Below the pieces are notes generated by a model. It was given only the letters and a program-made list of their open reading frames with translations, made no database searches and was not told the origin of the DNA. A program made the translations under genes and the position numbers. Below, in pieces: positions 1 to 7,392 of a stretch of 26,307 nucleotides of DNA; the first letter of the stretch is position 1, and each line of letters begins with the position of its first letter. The DNA is from Rhodospirillum sp. UBA1311 (GTDB taxonomy: Bacteria; Pseudomonadota; Alphaproteobacteria; Rhodospirillales; Rhodospirillaceae), in the NCBI GenBank assembly GCA_002307145.1, contig DBTR01000032.1:69898-96204 (forward strand), in the 5' to 3' direction.

Positions 1-297
1 GTGGCAGTCCCAGCCCGGCACGTAGCGGGCGTCCTTGCCCATCATCTGCTGGCTCTTGACGATCACGTCCTTCAGGATCTTGTTGAGCGCATGGCCGATG
101 TGGAGGTTGCCGTTGGCGTAGGGCGGGCCGTCGTGGAGGATGAACGGCTCGCGGTCCGCGCCCGCGCGGCGCAGGCGGCCTTCGAGGTCGATCGCCTTCC
201 AGCGGTCCAGCAGCTTCGGTTCCAGCGTCGGCAGCCCGGCCTTCATCCCGAAGGAAGTGGCGGGCAGGAACACGGTCTCTTTCGTCTCCACGCTCAT
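1..297 (-). CDS. ileS: Isoleucyl-tRNA synthetase, N-terminal part (runs off the window)
   Basis: This is the first 99 codons of a class Ia isoleucyl-tRNA synthetase, which charges tRNA-Ile in the cytoplasm; the rest lies beyond position 1. The translation begins MSVETKETVFLP and carries the family N-terminal signature: a KAGLPTLEP stretch, then a HDGPPYANGNLHIGHALNK block holding the HIGH nucleotide-binding motif (HIGH at about residues 72-75). The fragment ends in a WDCH sequence typical of IleRS. The start is the ATG whose complement is at 295-297, the only sensible start after the ribF stop; the Shine-Dalgarno is weak. ribF ends 17 bases upstream on the same strand, matching the common ribF-ileS-lspA order, so the two are probably cotranscribed. 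Identification is secure; only the C-terminal part cannot be checked. Confidence 0.96.
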   Translation of the reverse strand, partial: MSVETKETVFLPATSFGMKAGLPTLEPKLLDRWKAIDLEGRLRRAGADREPFILHDGPPYANGNLHIGHALNKILKDVIVKSQQMMGKDARYVPGWDCH

Positions 298-314
298 TCT
301 TAACGCTCGTTCTG

Positions 315-1253
315 TCAGGCGGTTTCTTGCAAATACCGGCGTGCGGCCTGGGCGTCGTCGACGATCTGACGCTTCAATGCGTCGAGGCCGTCGAACTTCC
401 GCTCATCGCGCAGAAACCGCGCGAAGGCCACATGAAGGCGGCGATCATAGAGACTTTCGGCGAAGTCGAACAGATGCACTTCCAGCACCGTGCCCTTGCC
501 GTCGAAGGTCGGGCGGCGGCCGCAATTCGCGACGCCGTGGTAAATCGTGTCGTCATCGTCGATCCGCACCTTGACCGCGTAGACTCCGGCGCGGGGGCGG
601 AGGGTGTCGGTCAGCGGCACGTTGGCGGTGGGGAAGCCGATCGAACGGCCGCGCGCCTCGCCGTGTTCCACCGTGCCCTCGATCGACCACGGGCGGCCGA
701 GAATCGCCTGGGCGTCGGCCATCCGCCCCTCGCGGATCGCATCGCGCGCCGCGGTGGACGACAGGATCACCCCCGAGCGCGCGGTAACCGCGGCCAACTC
801 GGTGACGCCGAAGCCCTGCGCCGCGCCCGCGCGGCGGAGCGAGAGCGGCGTGCCGGTGCGGCCCTTGCCGAAGGCGTAGTCGTGGCCGATGACGATGTGG
901 TGGACGTCGAGCGTGCGGATCAAGGTGTTCTGGATGAAGTCCTCGGCGGTGGTCGCCGCGAAGGTGAGGTCGAACGCCTGGGTGAAGAGAAAGTCGGCGC
1001 CCAGCTCCGCGATCAGGCGCGCCTTGATCGGGAACGGCGTGAGACGAAAGGGCGCGAGCTCGGGCTGGAACACGCTGCGCGGGTGCGGCTCGAAGGTGAG
1101 CGCGCCCATCGGCCGGTCCTCGGCGCGCGCGAGCGCGAGGGCGGTGGACAGCACCGCCTGGTGGCCGCGATGCACGCCATCGAAATTGCCGATCGCGACC
1201 ACGCCCTGGCGCAGTTCTGCCGGAACCTCTTCGCTGTGCCGCAGGATGATCAT
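315..1253 (-). CDS. ribF: Bifunctional riboflavin kinase / FAD synthetase
   Basis: RibF phosphorylates riboflavin to FMN and adenylylates FMN to FAD. The 312-residue product has the usual length and both domains. The N-terminal nucleotidyltransferase domain carries GNFDGVHRGH (residues 22-31) and later GHDYAFGKGRTG (about 123-134). The C-terminal kinase domain carries GRSIGFPTAN (202-211), YHGVANCGRRPTF, and an EVHLFDF motif near the end. I chose the ATG at 1253 because the protein then begins MIILRHSEEVP, as RibF proteins do. An in-frame ATG 21 bases upstream would add MGARAAA. The open frame continues to 1550, but that extension is Pro/Arg-rich and does not resemble RibF. The gene sits 17 bases upstream of ileS on the same strand, and transcription would start in the 1254-2133 region. 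Confidence 0.95.
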   Translation of the reverse strand: MIILRHSEEVPAELRQGVVAIGNFDGVHRGHQAVLSTALALARAEDRPMGALTFEPHPRSVFQPELAPFRLTPFPIKARLIAELGADFLFTQAFDLTFAATTAEDFIQNTLIRTLDVHHIVIGHDYAFGKGRTGTPLSLRRAGAAQGFGVTELAAVTARSGVILSSTAARDAIREGRMADAQAILGRPWSIEGTVEHGEARGRSIGFPTANVPLTDTLRPRAGVYAVKVRIDDDDTIYHGVANCGRRPTFDGKGTVLEVHLFDFAESLYDRRLHVAFARFLRDERKFDGLDALKRQIVDDAQAARRYLQETA

Positions 1254-1513
1254 GGCGGCGGCTCTCGCTCCCATTGGAAAATTCGTAGCCGCATAGGGGT
1301 ATGCGATCCTGCGGGCCCGCGCAACCCGGATGATGCGGAGGCCTTGGGAACCTTCAGGTGAATGGCCGGATGAAACCCCCTCGCCCGAATCCTCCCCGGG
1401 CGGGGAGGCGCGGTTCGCCGTGTCCCCGCCCCGAGCCGTCGTCGGCGGGATCCGGGCGGGGGCGCGACAATGCCGGGGAAAAGCGCGGAAACCTTCGGAT
1501 TTGCTCCGGTTTC

Positions 1514-1540
1514 GGGGGGGCGGGGCGGGGCGGGGGTGGG
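1514..1540 (+). other. Dense G-run block, potential G-quadruplex
   Basis: Five runs of G, of lengths 7, 4, 4, 5 and 3, are each separated by a single base (C, C, C, T). This fits the G3+N1-7 G-quadruplex pattern with very short loops. It lies about 260 bases upstream of the ribF start, in non-coding sequence between divergent genes. The G-rich strand is the mmdA-sense strand. Whether it folds or has a function is inference; in a high-GC genome it could be chance. Confidence 0.5.
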
Positions 1541-2001
1541 CGCACCGCATCCCATCCTTACGGATAAAATTGCTATGCGCTTCGTTTCATGTTAGACGCT
1601 CGCCTCGAAATCCAGAACGCGGTCCCGATCCTGGGGAGGACCGGTCGCGTGATGAAACTGCAGGGGCTGGCTCGACAATGCCTGTTTTCACCGGGTGCGT
1701 CGGGGCTCCGCTTTTGGGGGCCTCCAATTTCGAGGCCGTGAACCGGATGGGGGTCCGGAGCGCGGCAACGGCCTCGCTGTCGCCGTTTTCCGGCACGGCG
1801 AGCGCCGCTCCCAGCCTCATATTCCCGAAGTTTTTCAAGTTCCTGGTCGGATTCTGCGGCGCCATTTCGATGGCGCGTGTCGCGAATTCGAACCTTCCCG
1901 ACGACCACCGTTTTGCGGAATGCGCCGCGCCGCGAACGGTCCGACCCGCGCTTGACATGGGTCGTTCTACTCCGTCGAAAGAGGCGGATGACATGCGTTT
2001 T

Positions 2002-2020
2002 CCCTTGCGAAAGCAAAGGG
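2002..2020. promoter_or_regulatory. Imperfect palindrome with TTGC-N4-GCAA core, possible operator
   Basis: CCCTTGC, then a GAAA centre, then GCAAAGGG forms an inverted repeat with one extra A, 114 bases upstream of the mmdA start. As RNA it would be a GAAA-tetraloop hairpin; as DNA it would be a dyad suited to a dimeric regulator. Short-chain acyl-CoA regulators of the ScfR/PccR group in alphaproteobacteria are known to bind TTTGCAAA-type repeats near propionyl-CoA genes. The TTGC/GCAA half-sites are reminiscent of these, but the arrangement is not identical, so the link is tentative. Confidence 0.3.
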
Positions 2021-2133
2021 ATGCGCAAGAGGCGGTGCGTGAAACCCTGGTCTCACACGAGACTGGCGGCTGGTAAAGAACAATGATACATATGCCAGCC
2101 CTGTCTTGAAATTATCGGAAAATTGGTAACCCA

Positions 2134-3687
2134 ATGGCGATAGCAAAAGAAGTCCTCGAAGAACTTGAAAAGCGCCGTTCCACGGCGCTTGCTGGCGGCG
2201 GTCTGGACAAGGCCGAGAAGCGCCACCAAAAGGGTCAGTTGACCGCCCGCGAGCGGTTGGACCTGCTGTTCATGCCGGAGACCTTCCAGGAGTTCGGCCT
2301 GCTGGTGCGTCACAACACCCGCGGTTTCGGCATGGACGATAAGGATATCCCGTGCGACGGCGTGATCACCGGCGTGGGTTACTGCGGCGGCAAGCCGGTT
2401 GCGGCTTACTCGCAGGACTTCATGGTGTCCGGCGGTTCGCTCGGGTCGATGCATGCGCGCAAGATCTCGCAGCTGCAGGACTTCGCGGTGAAGTCGGGCA
2501 TGCCGATCATCGGCATCAACGACTCCGGCGGGGCGCGCATTCAGGAAGCCACCAACTCCCTGAACGGCTACGGCGACGTGTTCTATCGCAACGTTCTCGC
2601 CTCGGGCGTGGTGCCGCAGATCGCGGTCATCGCCGGTCCGTGCGCGGGCGGTGCGGCGTACTCGCCGGCCCTCATGGACTTCCTGATCATGACCCGCAAC
2701 ACCGCGAACATGTTCATTTGCGGTCCGGACGTGATCAAGGCCGTCACCGGCCAGGTCTGCACGATGGCGGAAATCGGTTCGGCCCAGGCGAACGCCTCGG
2801 TGTCGGGCAACGTGCACTTCATCGCGGAAGACGACCGCGATGCGATCGCCATCACCCACAAGATCCTGTCGTTCCTGCCTTCCAACAACATGGAAGAGCC
2901 GCCGCATCATCTGACCGAGGAACTCGTCCTCGCCGATGATCCGGAAATGAACAACCTGATCCCGGAGACCAACAAGGCTCCGATGGACATGAAGCCGATC
3001 ATCACCCGCCTCGTCGACGGTGGTGACTTCCTCGAAGTCCATAAAGAGTTCGCGAAGAACATGATCGTGGGTTGGGCGCGCATTGGCGGCGTCGTGGTCG
3101 GCATCATCGCCAACCAGCCGGCGTTCAAGGCGGGCTGCATCGACATCGATGCTTCCGACAAGGGCTCGCGCTTCATCCGCTTCTGTAACGCGTTCAACAT
3201 TCCGTTGGTCAATCTTGTTGACACCCCCGGCTTCCTGCCGGGCGTCCAGCAGGAACGTGGCGGTATCATCCGTCACGGCGCGAAGCTTCTCTTCGCGTAT
3301 TCGGCTTCGACCGTTCCGAAGGTCACGCTCGTCATGCGTAAGGCCTACGGTGGCGCCTACCTCGCGATGTGCCCGGGTTCGCTCGGCGCTGACGTGGTGT
3401 TCGCTTGGCCGACCGCTGAAATCGCGGTGATGGGTGCCGATGGCGCGGCGAACGTGCTGTACGGCAAGGAAATCAAGGAAGCCAAGGATCCGGCCAAGAT
3501 GCGTGCCGAGAAGGTTGCTGAGTACTCCAAGGAGTTCCAGAACCCCTACCAGGCCGCGTCGAAGGTTCAGATCACTGACGTCATCAATCCGGCGCGTTCG
3601 CGCGCTGCTCTGGCTTTGGCGCTCCGGACCCTGCTCTCGAAGCGGGAAACCCGTCCGCCGAAGAAGCACGGCAACATTCCGTTGTAA
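2134..3687 (+). CDS. mmdA: Methylmalonyl-CoA decarboxylase alpha subunit (carboxyltransferase, PCC-beta-like)
   Basis: This 517-residue protein has the length and sequence of biotin-dependent acyl-CoA carboxyltransferases. In decarboxylase complexes it moves the carboxyl group of (S)-methylmalonyl-CoA to carrier biotin, leaving propionyl-CoA. The N-terminal half has the crotonase-fold site with NDSGGARIQEA (from residue 129) and AGPCAGGAAYSPA. The C-terminal half has DTPGFLPGVQQERGGIIRHG and MRKAYGGAYLAM, and the protein ends PPKKHGNIPL, the family's usual terminus. The sequence alone fits a propionyl-CoA carboxylase beta chain. The decarboxylase call rests on the neighbours: OadG-like, biotin carrier and OadB-like genes follow, and no biotin carboxylase gene is present. 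The ATG at 2134 has only a weak Shine-Dalgarno (GGAA about 13 bases upstream). Malonyl-CoA or glutaconyl-CoA remain possible substrates. Confidence 0.88.
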   Translation: MAIAKEVLEELEKRRSTALAGGGLDKAEKRHQKGQLTARERLDLLFMPETFQEFGLLVRHNTRGFGMDDKDIPCDGVITGVGYCGGKPVAAYSQDFMVSGGSLGSMHARKISQLQDFAVKSGMPIIGINDSGGARIQEATNSLNGYGDVFYRNVLASGVVPQIAVIAGPCAGGAAYSPALMDFLIMTRNTANMFICGPDVIKAVTGQVCTMAEIGSAQANASVSGNVHFIAEDDRDAIAITHKILSFLPSNNMEEPPHHLTEELVLADDPEMNNLIPETNKAPMDMKPIITRLVDGGDFLEVHKEFAKNMIVGWARIGGVVVGIIANQPAFKAGCIDIDASDKGSRFIRFCNAFNIPLVNLVDTPGFLPGVQQERGGIIRHGAKLLFAYSASTVPKVTLVMRKAYGGAYLAMCPGSLGADVVFAWPTAEIAVMGADGAANVLYGKEIKEAKDPAKMRAEKVAEYSKEFQNPYQAASKVQITDVINPARSRAALALALRTLLSKRETRPPKKHGNIPL

Positions 3688-3707
3688 GGATCGGGCGACC
3701 GGTTCAG

Positions 3708-3737
3708 CGGGAGGGGGGATGCGGATCCTCCCTCCCG
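3708..3737 (+). promoter_or_regulatory. Strong intergenic hairpin between mmdA and the first OadG-like gene
   Basis: Bases 3708-3720 pair with 3725-3737 over 13 positions, with one G-U wobble and a GCGG tetraloop. The stem is almost all G-C and begins 20 bases after the mmdA stop. No U-run follows (the next bases are TCTCCAACC), so it is not a standard intrinsic terminator. It could protect the mmdA 3' end from exonucleases, mark a processing site or set subunit ratios. The Shine-Dalgarno of the next gene (GGAG, 3759-3762) lies outside the stem. The pairing is seen directly; the role is inferred. Confidence 0.65.
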
Positions 3738-3774
3738 TCTCCAACCGGGAACCTACTTGGAGACAGAACAGAAC

Positions 3775-4227
3775 ATGATTTACGCACAACTAGCTGACGC
3801 TGCCTCGTCGATCGTCGACGTTGCGCAGGTCGCCGCTGCCGGCGAGGCTCCGCCCGCTTGGCAGGGCGGTTTGGTCGGGATGGCGGTCGTGATGGTCGCG
3901 CTCACCGGTTTGTGGTGGGCGACTGAGATCGTCGCGGCTTACTTCGCGAAGAATCCGCCAAAAAAAACTGAGGCCGTCTCGAAAGCGTCCGTAGCGGCTC
4001 CGGCTGCCGCCTCGGTCGCGTCGCAGGCGGCGTCGGGCATTCCGCTGGCGGTGATCGTCGCGGCGGTGGCCCAGATCATCGACCAGCCGTTGCGGAGCGT
4101 CACTGTCAGCGTTCCCGCCAATCCGAACGCCAACTGGTCCGTCCAGGGGCGTGAAGCAATCTTTTCGTCGCATACGGTGAAATCGCCGCGCGACGTCTCC
4201 GGCCTCAGCGCCGTCAAGAAGGGATAA
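3775..4227 (+). CDS. mmdD: OadG/MmdD-like small membrane subunit, paralog 1
   Basis: This 150-residue protein has the layout of decarboxylase gamma/delta subunits. A short N-terminus (MIYAQLADAASSIVDVAQVA) is followed by one membrane helix (about residues 31-57). An Ala/Pro linker (59-88) leads to a C-terminal block beginning IPLAVIVAAVAQ and containing W121 in W-S-V-Q-G-R-E-A-I-F-S-S-H. OadG/MmdD proteins anchor the carboxyltransferase and biotin carrier to the membrane beta subunit. I chose the ATG at 3775, after GGAG at 3759-3762; a TTG at 3757 is in frame but would place that GGAG inside the gene. The biotin-carrier gene begins 7 bases after the stop. The N-terminal half is nearly identical to the paralog at 6325-6771 and clearly related to the one at 7446-7910. 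Of the three, its C-terminal block has diverged most. Confidence 0.82.
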   Translation: MIYAQLADAASSIVDVAQVAAAGEAPPAWQGGLVGMAVVMVALTGLWWATEIVAAYFAKNPPKKTEAVSKASVAAPAAASVASQAASGIPLAVIVAAVAQIIDQPLRSVTVSVPANPNANWSVQGREAIFSSHTVKSPRDVSGLSAVKKG

Positions 4228-4234
4228 TCGGAAA

Positions 4235-4642
4235 ATGACGAAGCTTAAGATCACCGTTGAAGGCAAGACCTACGACGTCGACGTCGAAGTGATGGGCGCC
4301 GCCGCTCCGGCCGCCGCCGCCGCTCCGGTCGTCGCTGCCGCTCCGGTCGCTGCTGCTGCTCCGGCCCCGGCTCCGGCCGCTGCCCCGGCCCCGGCCGCCA
4401 AGGCCCCGGCTGCTCCGGTCGCCGCCGGCGCGACCGTCGTGACCTGCCCGCTCGCGGGTTCGGTTTCGAAGATCCTCACCACCGTCGGCGCTTCCGTGAA
4501 GGAAGGCGACGAACTGATGAGCCTCGAAGCGATGAAGATGGAAACGCCGATCACCGCTCCGTGCGCTGGCGTCGTCAAGTCGATCGATGTCGCGCAGGGC
4601 GCGACCGTCGCTGAAAACCAGGTCCTCTGCACCCTGGGCTAA
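4235..4642 (+). CDS. mmdC: Biotin carboxyl carrier subunit of the decarboxylase
   Basis: This 135-residue biotinyl protein is the mobile carrier that takes CO2 from the carboxyltransferase (MmdA) to the membrane decarboxylase (MmdB). It starts MTKLKITVEGKTYDVDVE, as gamma/biotin subunits of Na+-pumping decarboxylases do. A flexible, almost pure Ala/Pro linker spans about residues 25-68. The C-terminal biotinyl domain (about 68-135) has the EAMKMETPI signature with the biotin-accepting lysine at K101. Biotinylation would need a BirA ligase encoded elsewhere. A Shine-Dalgarno-like AAGG lies near the end of the preceding gene, suggesting translational coupling. The Ala/Pro linker is encoded by repetitive GCT/GCC/CCG codons, so repeat-length variation could arise here. 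Identification is very secure. Confidence 0.95.
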   Translation: MTKLKITVEGKTYDVDVEVMGAAAPAAAAAPVVAAAPVAAAAPAPAPAAAPAPAAKAPAAPVAAGATVVTCPLAGSVSKILTTVGASVKEGDELMSLEAMKMETPITAPCAGVVKSIDVAQGATVAENQVLCTLG

Positions 4643-4690
4643 TACATGGCGAAGCCATGATGGCGTAACCAAGGGATAAGGTCTTCTACG

Positions 4691-5848
4691 ATGGATATTC
4701 TTCAGCTCATAAACGACATCACCGGGTTCACTAAGATTACCCCCGGTATGGTCGCGATGTGGGTGGTGGTTGCGGTGATGTTCTACTTGGCCGTGGTCAA
4801 GGAGTTCGAACCCCTGCTGCTCGTCCCGATCGCTTTCGGCGCGTTCCTCGCGAACCTGCCGTGTGAAAACATGTGGAATGCGCCGACGATGAATGCGGCC
4901 GGCCACATGGAAGCCGGCGGCTTGTACTACTACATTTCGCAGGGCATCCAGCTCGAACTGTTCCCGCCGATCATCTTCCTCGGCGTTGGCGCACTCACCG
5001 ACTTCGGCCCGCTGATCGCGAACCCGCGCACCCTGCTCCTGGGTGGCGCCGCGCAGCTCGGCGTTGCGGTGACCTACCTCTGCGCCTACTACTTCATGGG
5101 CTTCACCGAAGGTGAATCCGCGACCATCGGCATCATCGGCGGCGCTGACGGCCCGACGACGATCCTCTTGGCCGGCAAGCTCGCCCCGCACCTCATCGGC
5201 GCGGTGGCCGTGGCCGCCTACTCGTACATGGCGTTGGTTCCGATGATCCAGCCGCCGATCATGAACGCCCTGACCACCCATGCGGAAAAGCGTATCCGCA
5301 TGAAGTCGCTGCGTCCGGTCGGCCGCGCCGAAAAGCTGATCTTCGCCGCGATGAGCTGCGCGCTGACCATTCTCCTGGTCCCGCCGGCCGCTCCGCTGCT
5401 GGGCATGCTGTTCCTCGGCAACTTCCTGCGTGAGAGCCGCGTCTGCGAACGTCTCAACATGTCGTCGCAGAACGAAATCATCAACGTCACCACGATCTTC
5501 CTCGGCACCTCGGTTGGCGCCACGATGAGCGCGGAAAACTTCCTGCGTTTCGACACCCTCAAGATCTTGGTGATGGGCGTCGTCGCGTTCGGTGTCGCTA
5601 CCGCTGGTGGCGTGCTGATGGCGAAGTTCATGAACATGACGATCAACCGTTCCAACCCGATCAACCCGCTGATCGGTTCCGCCGGCGTGTCCGCGGTGCC
5701 GATGGCCGCCCGCGTTTCGCAGGTGGTTGGCGCCTCGCATGACCGTCAGAACTTCCTTCTGATGCACGCGATGGGCCCGAACGTGGCCGGCGTGATCGGC
5801 ACGGCGGTGATCGCCGGTTACTTCATCGCCACCCTGGGTGGCCACTAA
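4691..5848 (+). CDS. mmdB: Na+-translocating decarboxylase beta subunit (carboxybiotin decarboxylase)
   Basis: This is a 385-residue polytopic membrane protein of the OadB/GcdB/MmdB family. It decarboxylates carboxybiotin on MmdC and couples the reaction to Na+ export. Hydrophobic segments cover most of the length. The GIIGGADGPTTI motif is present with D153, the counterpart of the ion-coupling aspartate of the family. Near the C-terminus, NPINPLIGSAGVSAVPMAAR carries the conserved Asn and Ser of the second ion site. The ASHDRQNFLLMHAMGPNVAG stretch follows and the protein ends GYFIATLGGH. The ATG at 4691 has AAGG at 4678-4681 as Shine-Dalgarno, and a small ATGGC/GCCAT hairpin lies in the 48-base gap before it. 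Na+ rather than H+ as coupling ion comes from family knowledge, not from this sequence alone. Confidence 0.94.
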   Translation: MDILQLINDITGFTKITPGMVAMWVVVAVMFYLAVVKEFEPLLLVPIAFGAFLANLPCENMWNAPTMNAAGHMEAGGLYYYISQGIQLELFPPIIFLGVGALTDFGPLIANPRTLLLGGAAQLGVAVTYLCAYYFMGFTEGESATIGIIGGADGPTTILLAGKLAPHLIGAVAVAAYSYMALVPMIQPPIMNALTTHAEKRIRMKSLRPVGRAEKLIFAAMSCALTILLVPPAAPLLGMLFLGNFLRESRVCERLNMSSQNEIINVTTIFLGTSVGATMSAENFLRFDTLKILVMGVVAFGVATAGGVLMAKFMNMTINRSNPINPLIGSAGVSAVPMAARVSQVVGASHDRQNFLLMHAMGPNVAGVIGTAVIAGYFIATLGGH

Positions 5849-5860
5849 AACACGAAGGTC

Positions 5861-5890
5861 AGGTGGAGCGGGAAACCTCGCTCCACCTTT
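5861..5890 (+). terminator. Hairpin after mmdB, probable (weak-tail) terminator
   Basis: AGGTGGAGCG (5861-5870) pairs perfectly with CGCTCCACCT (5879-5888) across an 8-base loop, starting 12 bases after the mmdB stop. Only a few T follow (TTTCC), so termination may be partial and the structure may instead protect the 3' end. It divides mmdADCB from the long leader of the second OadG-like gene. Confidence 0.6.
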
Positions 5891-6324
5891 CCGAACCATG
5901 GTATAGTCTCGCGTAGAGTTCGCGCGGAGGTGGGGGCACCTCACGATGGCAACATCGTCAAACGCGCATCTGAATGTGACCGGACGACCGCGCGTCGTTC
6001 AACTGGGTATGGGGCGCCTTGGGGTTCGACGAACTCCCGGGTGAAGCGTGTGCCGACGGCGTCACCGCGCGAAAGCGTCGGGATCGCCGGGATGTTTGCT
6101 CCGCAGACGGAGCCTGAGCCGGTTTTTCCGGACATCCGCTGGTGCCGCTCGTGATGGCATCGCCTTGGGGGCCGACCTCGCAGGCGATGCATCTCGCGTC
6201 CATCGAAATTTGTACGGCGTCGCTCCGACCACAGTCGGAACGGAATTTGGCGTTGACGTATTCGGGATGCCCACCATCCCGGAGGCGTCGCGCCGCACCG
6301 GAAACACTCGATGGAGTAAATTGA
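5891..6324 (+). other. Structured non-coding leader before OadG paralog 2
   Basis: More than 400 bases without a credible gene; short open frames here look like nothing known. The region is rich in small perfect hairpins: GAGGTG/CACCTC (5927-5942), GCTCCG/CGGAGC followed closely by a T-run (6098-6113, T-run near 6123), TCCGAC/GTCGGA (6224-6239) and CGGGATG/CATCCCG (6263-6281). A TATAGT at 5902-5907 could be a -10 element but lacks a good -35. The hairpin plus T-run at 6098-6127 could be an attenuator. The segment ends with a clear Shine-Dalgarno (GGAG, 6313-6316) for the gene at 6325. Confidence 0.5.
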
Positions 6325-6771
6325 ATGGCTCTCGAAATGGAACTGCTGAACAGCGCATCGACGATCGTCGACGTCGCCCAGGTCGCGGCGGGCGAAGTCC
6401 CGGCTTGGCAGGGCGGTTTGGTCGGTATGGTCGTGGTGATGGTCGCGTTGACCGCGATCTGGATCGCGACTGCTTTGGTCGGCACGTACTTCGAAAAGAA
6501 GAAGTCCGCGCCGGGAAAATCTGAGGCCGCCCCGAAGGCTTCCGCGGCGGTTGCTGCGGCTCCGGCGGCGGCCATGAACGAAATCCCCCTGGCCGTGATC
6601 ATTGCGGCGGCGGTGCAGATGGTGCAGGCACCGATCCGCAGCGTCGTAGTGACCGCTCCGGGCGGGTCGTCCGCAACTTGGACGTCCCAGGGACGACAGG
6701 CGATCTTCGCCTCCCACTCCGCGAAGGCACCGCAAGCGGTGTCTCCGCTCGGCACCATCCGTAAAAACTAA
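6325..6771 (+). CDS. OadG/MmdD-like small membrane subunit, paralog 2
   Basis: This 148-residue protein is the closest relative of the product at 3775-4227. Both share SIVDVAQVAA- and AWQGGLVGM-type sequences before the single membrane helix (about residues 30-56). A Lys-rich step (EKKKSAPGKSE), an Ala/Pro linker and a C-terminal block follow. That block starts EIPLAVIIAAAVQ, has W119 in W-T-S-Q-G-R-Q-A-I-F-A-S-H, and ends VSPLGTIRKN. It is probably another anchoring delta/gamma subunit of a biotin-dependent Na+-pumping decarboxylase. The ATG at 6325 follows GGAG by 8 bases. The gene stands alone between a 476-base gap and its own terminator, so it is probably expressed separately from mmdADCB. 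It may replace paralog 1 under other conditions or serve a second decarboxylase; the sequence cannot decide. Confidence 0.8.
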   Translation: MALEMELLNSASTIVDVAQVAAGEVPAWQGGLVGMVVVMVALTAIWIATALVGTYFEKKKSAPGKSEAAPKASAAVAAAPAAAMNEIPLAVIIAAAVQMVQAPIRSVVVTAPGGSSATWTSQGRQAIFASHSAKAPQAVSPLGTIRKN

Positions 6772-6798
6772 GCGTTAGGTTCTGTCTCCAACGCGTTT

Positions 6799-6828
6799 GG
6801 GCGGCGCCGGTCTCGGTGCCGCCCTTTT
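6799..6828 (+). terminator. Intrinsic terminator after OadG paralog 2
   Basis: GGGCGGCGCC (6799-6808) pairs with GGTGCCGCCC (6815-6824) with one G-U wobble and a 6-base loop, followed at once by TTTT (6825-6828). It lies 27 bases after the stop codon at 6771. This is a typical factor-independent terminator on the plus strand and separates paralogs 2 and 3. Confidence 0.82.
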
Positions 6829-6946
6829 CGTTGCTTGAACGATCGCCCCGTGCCCCCGCGCGGGGCTTTTGTTTTGCCCGCGCCCCCAACCCGGAGTTTC
6901 TCCGAGGGCGCCAAAGCCGGGGCGGAATCGGGAAAAATGGGCAATA

Positions 6947-6974
6947 TTGGCAACTGTGGCCGTTCGATTATATC
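6947..6974 (+). promoter_or_regulatory. Candidate promoter for OadG paralog 3
   Basis: TTGGCA (6947-6952) and TATATC (6969-6974) are separated by 16 bases, inside the only AT-rich island of the region and about 470 bases upstream of the ATG at 7446. They match a sigma70-type promoter moderately well. If used, the transcript would have a leader of more than 450 bases. This is pattern matching only. Confidence 0.3.
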
Positions 6975-7392
6975 GCTGTATTGCACATGTTTTTTCTGAA
7001 GTTCGCGCAATTAATGGCGAAAAGATGTCGAAATCATGTCGAATCTTCACCACCTGCCCCGGAACCTGTGGTACAGAGTCTGTGCGCTCGAATGGCGGCG
7101 CCCGGTGGGCGGGGGTTGTCATGTCGCGGCTTTCGGGTCGCCGGCGCATTTGGGGGTACCTCGGGCTCTGTGGGGTCCGGGTATGGCATGAAGCCCGGCA
7201 GGCGGCGGAGCGATCCGTGGCTTGCGTCACCTGGGGGCGCGCGGTTTCGGCGGCGCGATGTTCGGGTTGGTGAACGGCACTGGCGGCTTCAGGCACGTGA
7301 GGTGTTCGTTGCGGAGTGGGAGCCCTCCGCAGCGGTGCGATCGCGCCCACCGACTTCACGGCGCCGCCCGGGCGAGTCCGGGTGGCTCAAGG

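Larger units (their letters stand above)
1254..2133. other. Long region without a convincing gene between ribF and mmdA
   Basis: These 880 bases separate divergent ribF and mmdA. Several frames are open on both strands (for example 1587-1994 minus and 1330-2076 plus), but the translations are Arg/Pro/Ser-rich, resemble no family I know, and overlap one another. The stretch must hold promoters for both directions. A TTGACA at 1952-1957 is a possible -35 for mmdA, but no good -10 follows at 16-18 bases. A G-run block (1514-1540), a TTGC-N4-GCAA palindrome (2002-2020) and a small hairpin (GTCTC/GAGAC, 2050-2063) are visible. The mmdA message probably has a sizeable 5' leader. No tRNA fold was recognised. 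Confidence 0.6.

Noticed and set aside
1587..1994. Minus-strand frame of 135 codons in the ribF-mmdA gap as a possible small gene
   Set aside because: No recognisable family, no clear ribosome-binding site, and overlapping frames on both strands look equally open. Not enough support to call it.
2134..3687. Acetyl-CoA or propionyl-CoA carboxylase beta subunit of an ATP-dependent carboxylase
   Set aside because: Sequence alone allows it, but no biotin carboxylase gene is adjacent and the downstream genes encode an OadB-type beta subunit and OadG-like anchors. Kept only as a caveat.
4300..4440. Repetitive GCT/GCC/CCG stretch as a possible DNA repeat element
   Set aside because: It encodes the Ala/Pro linker of the biotin carrier, a normal feature of this family.
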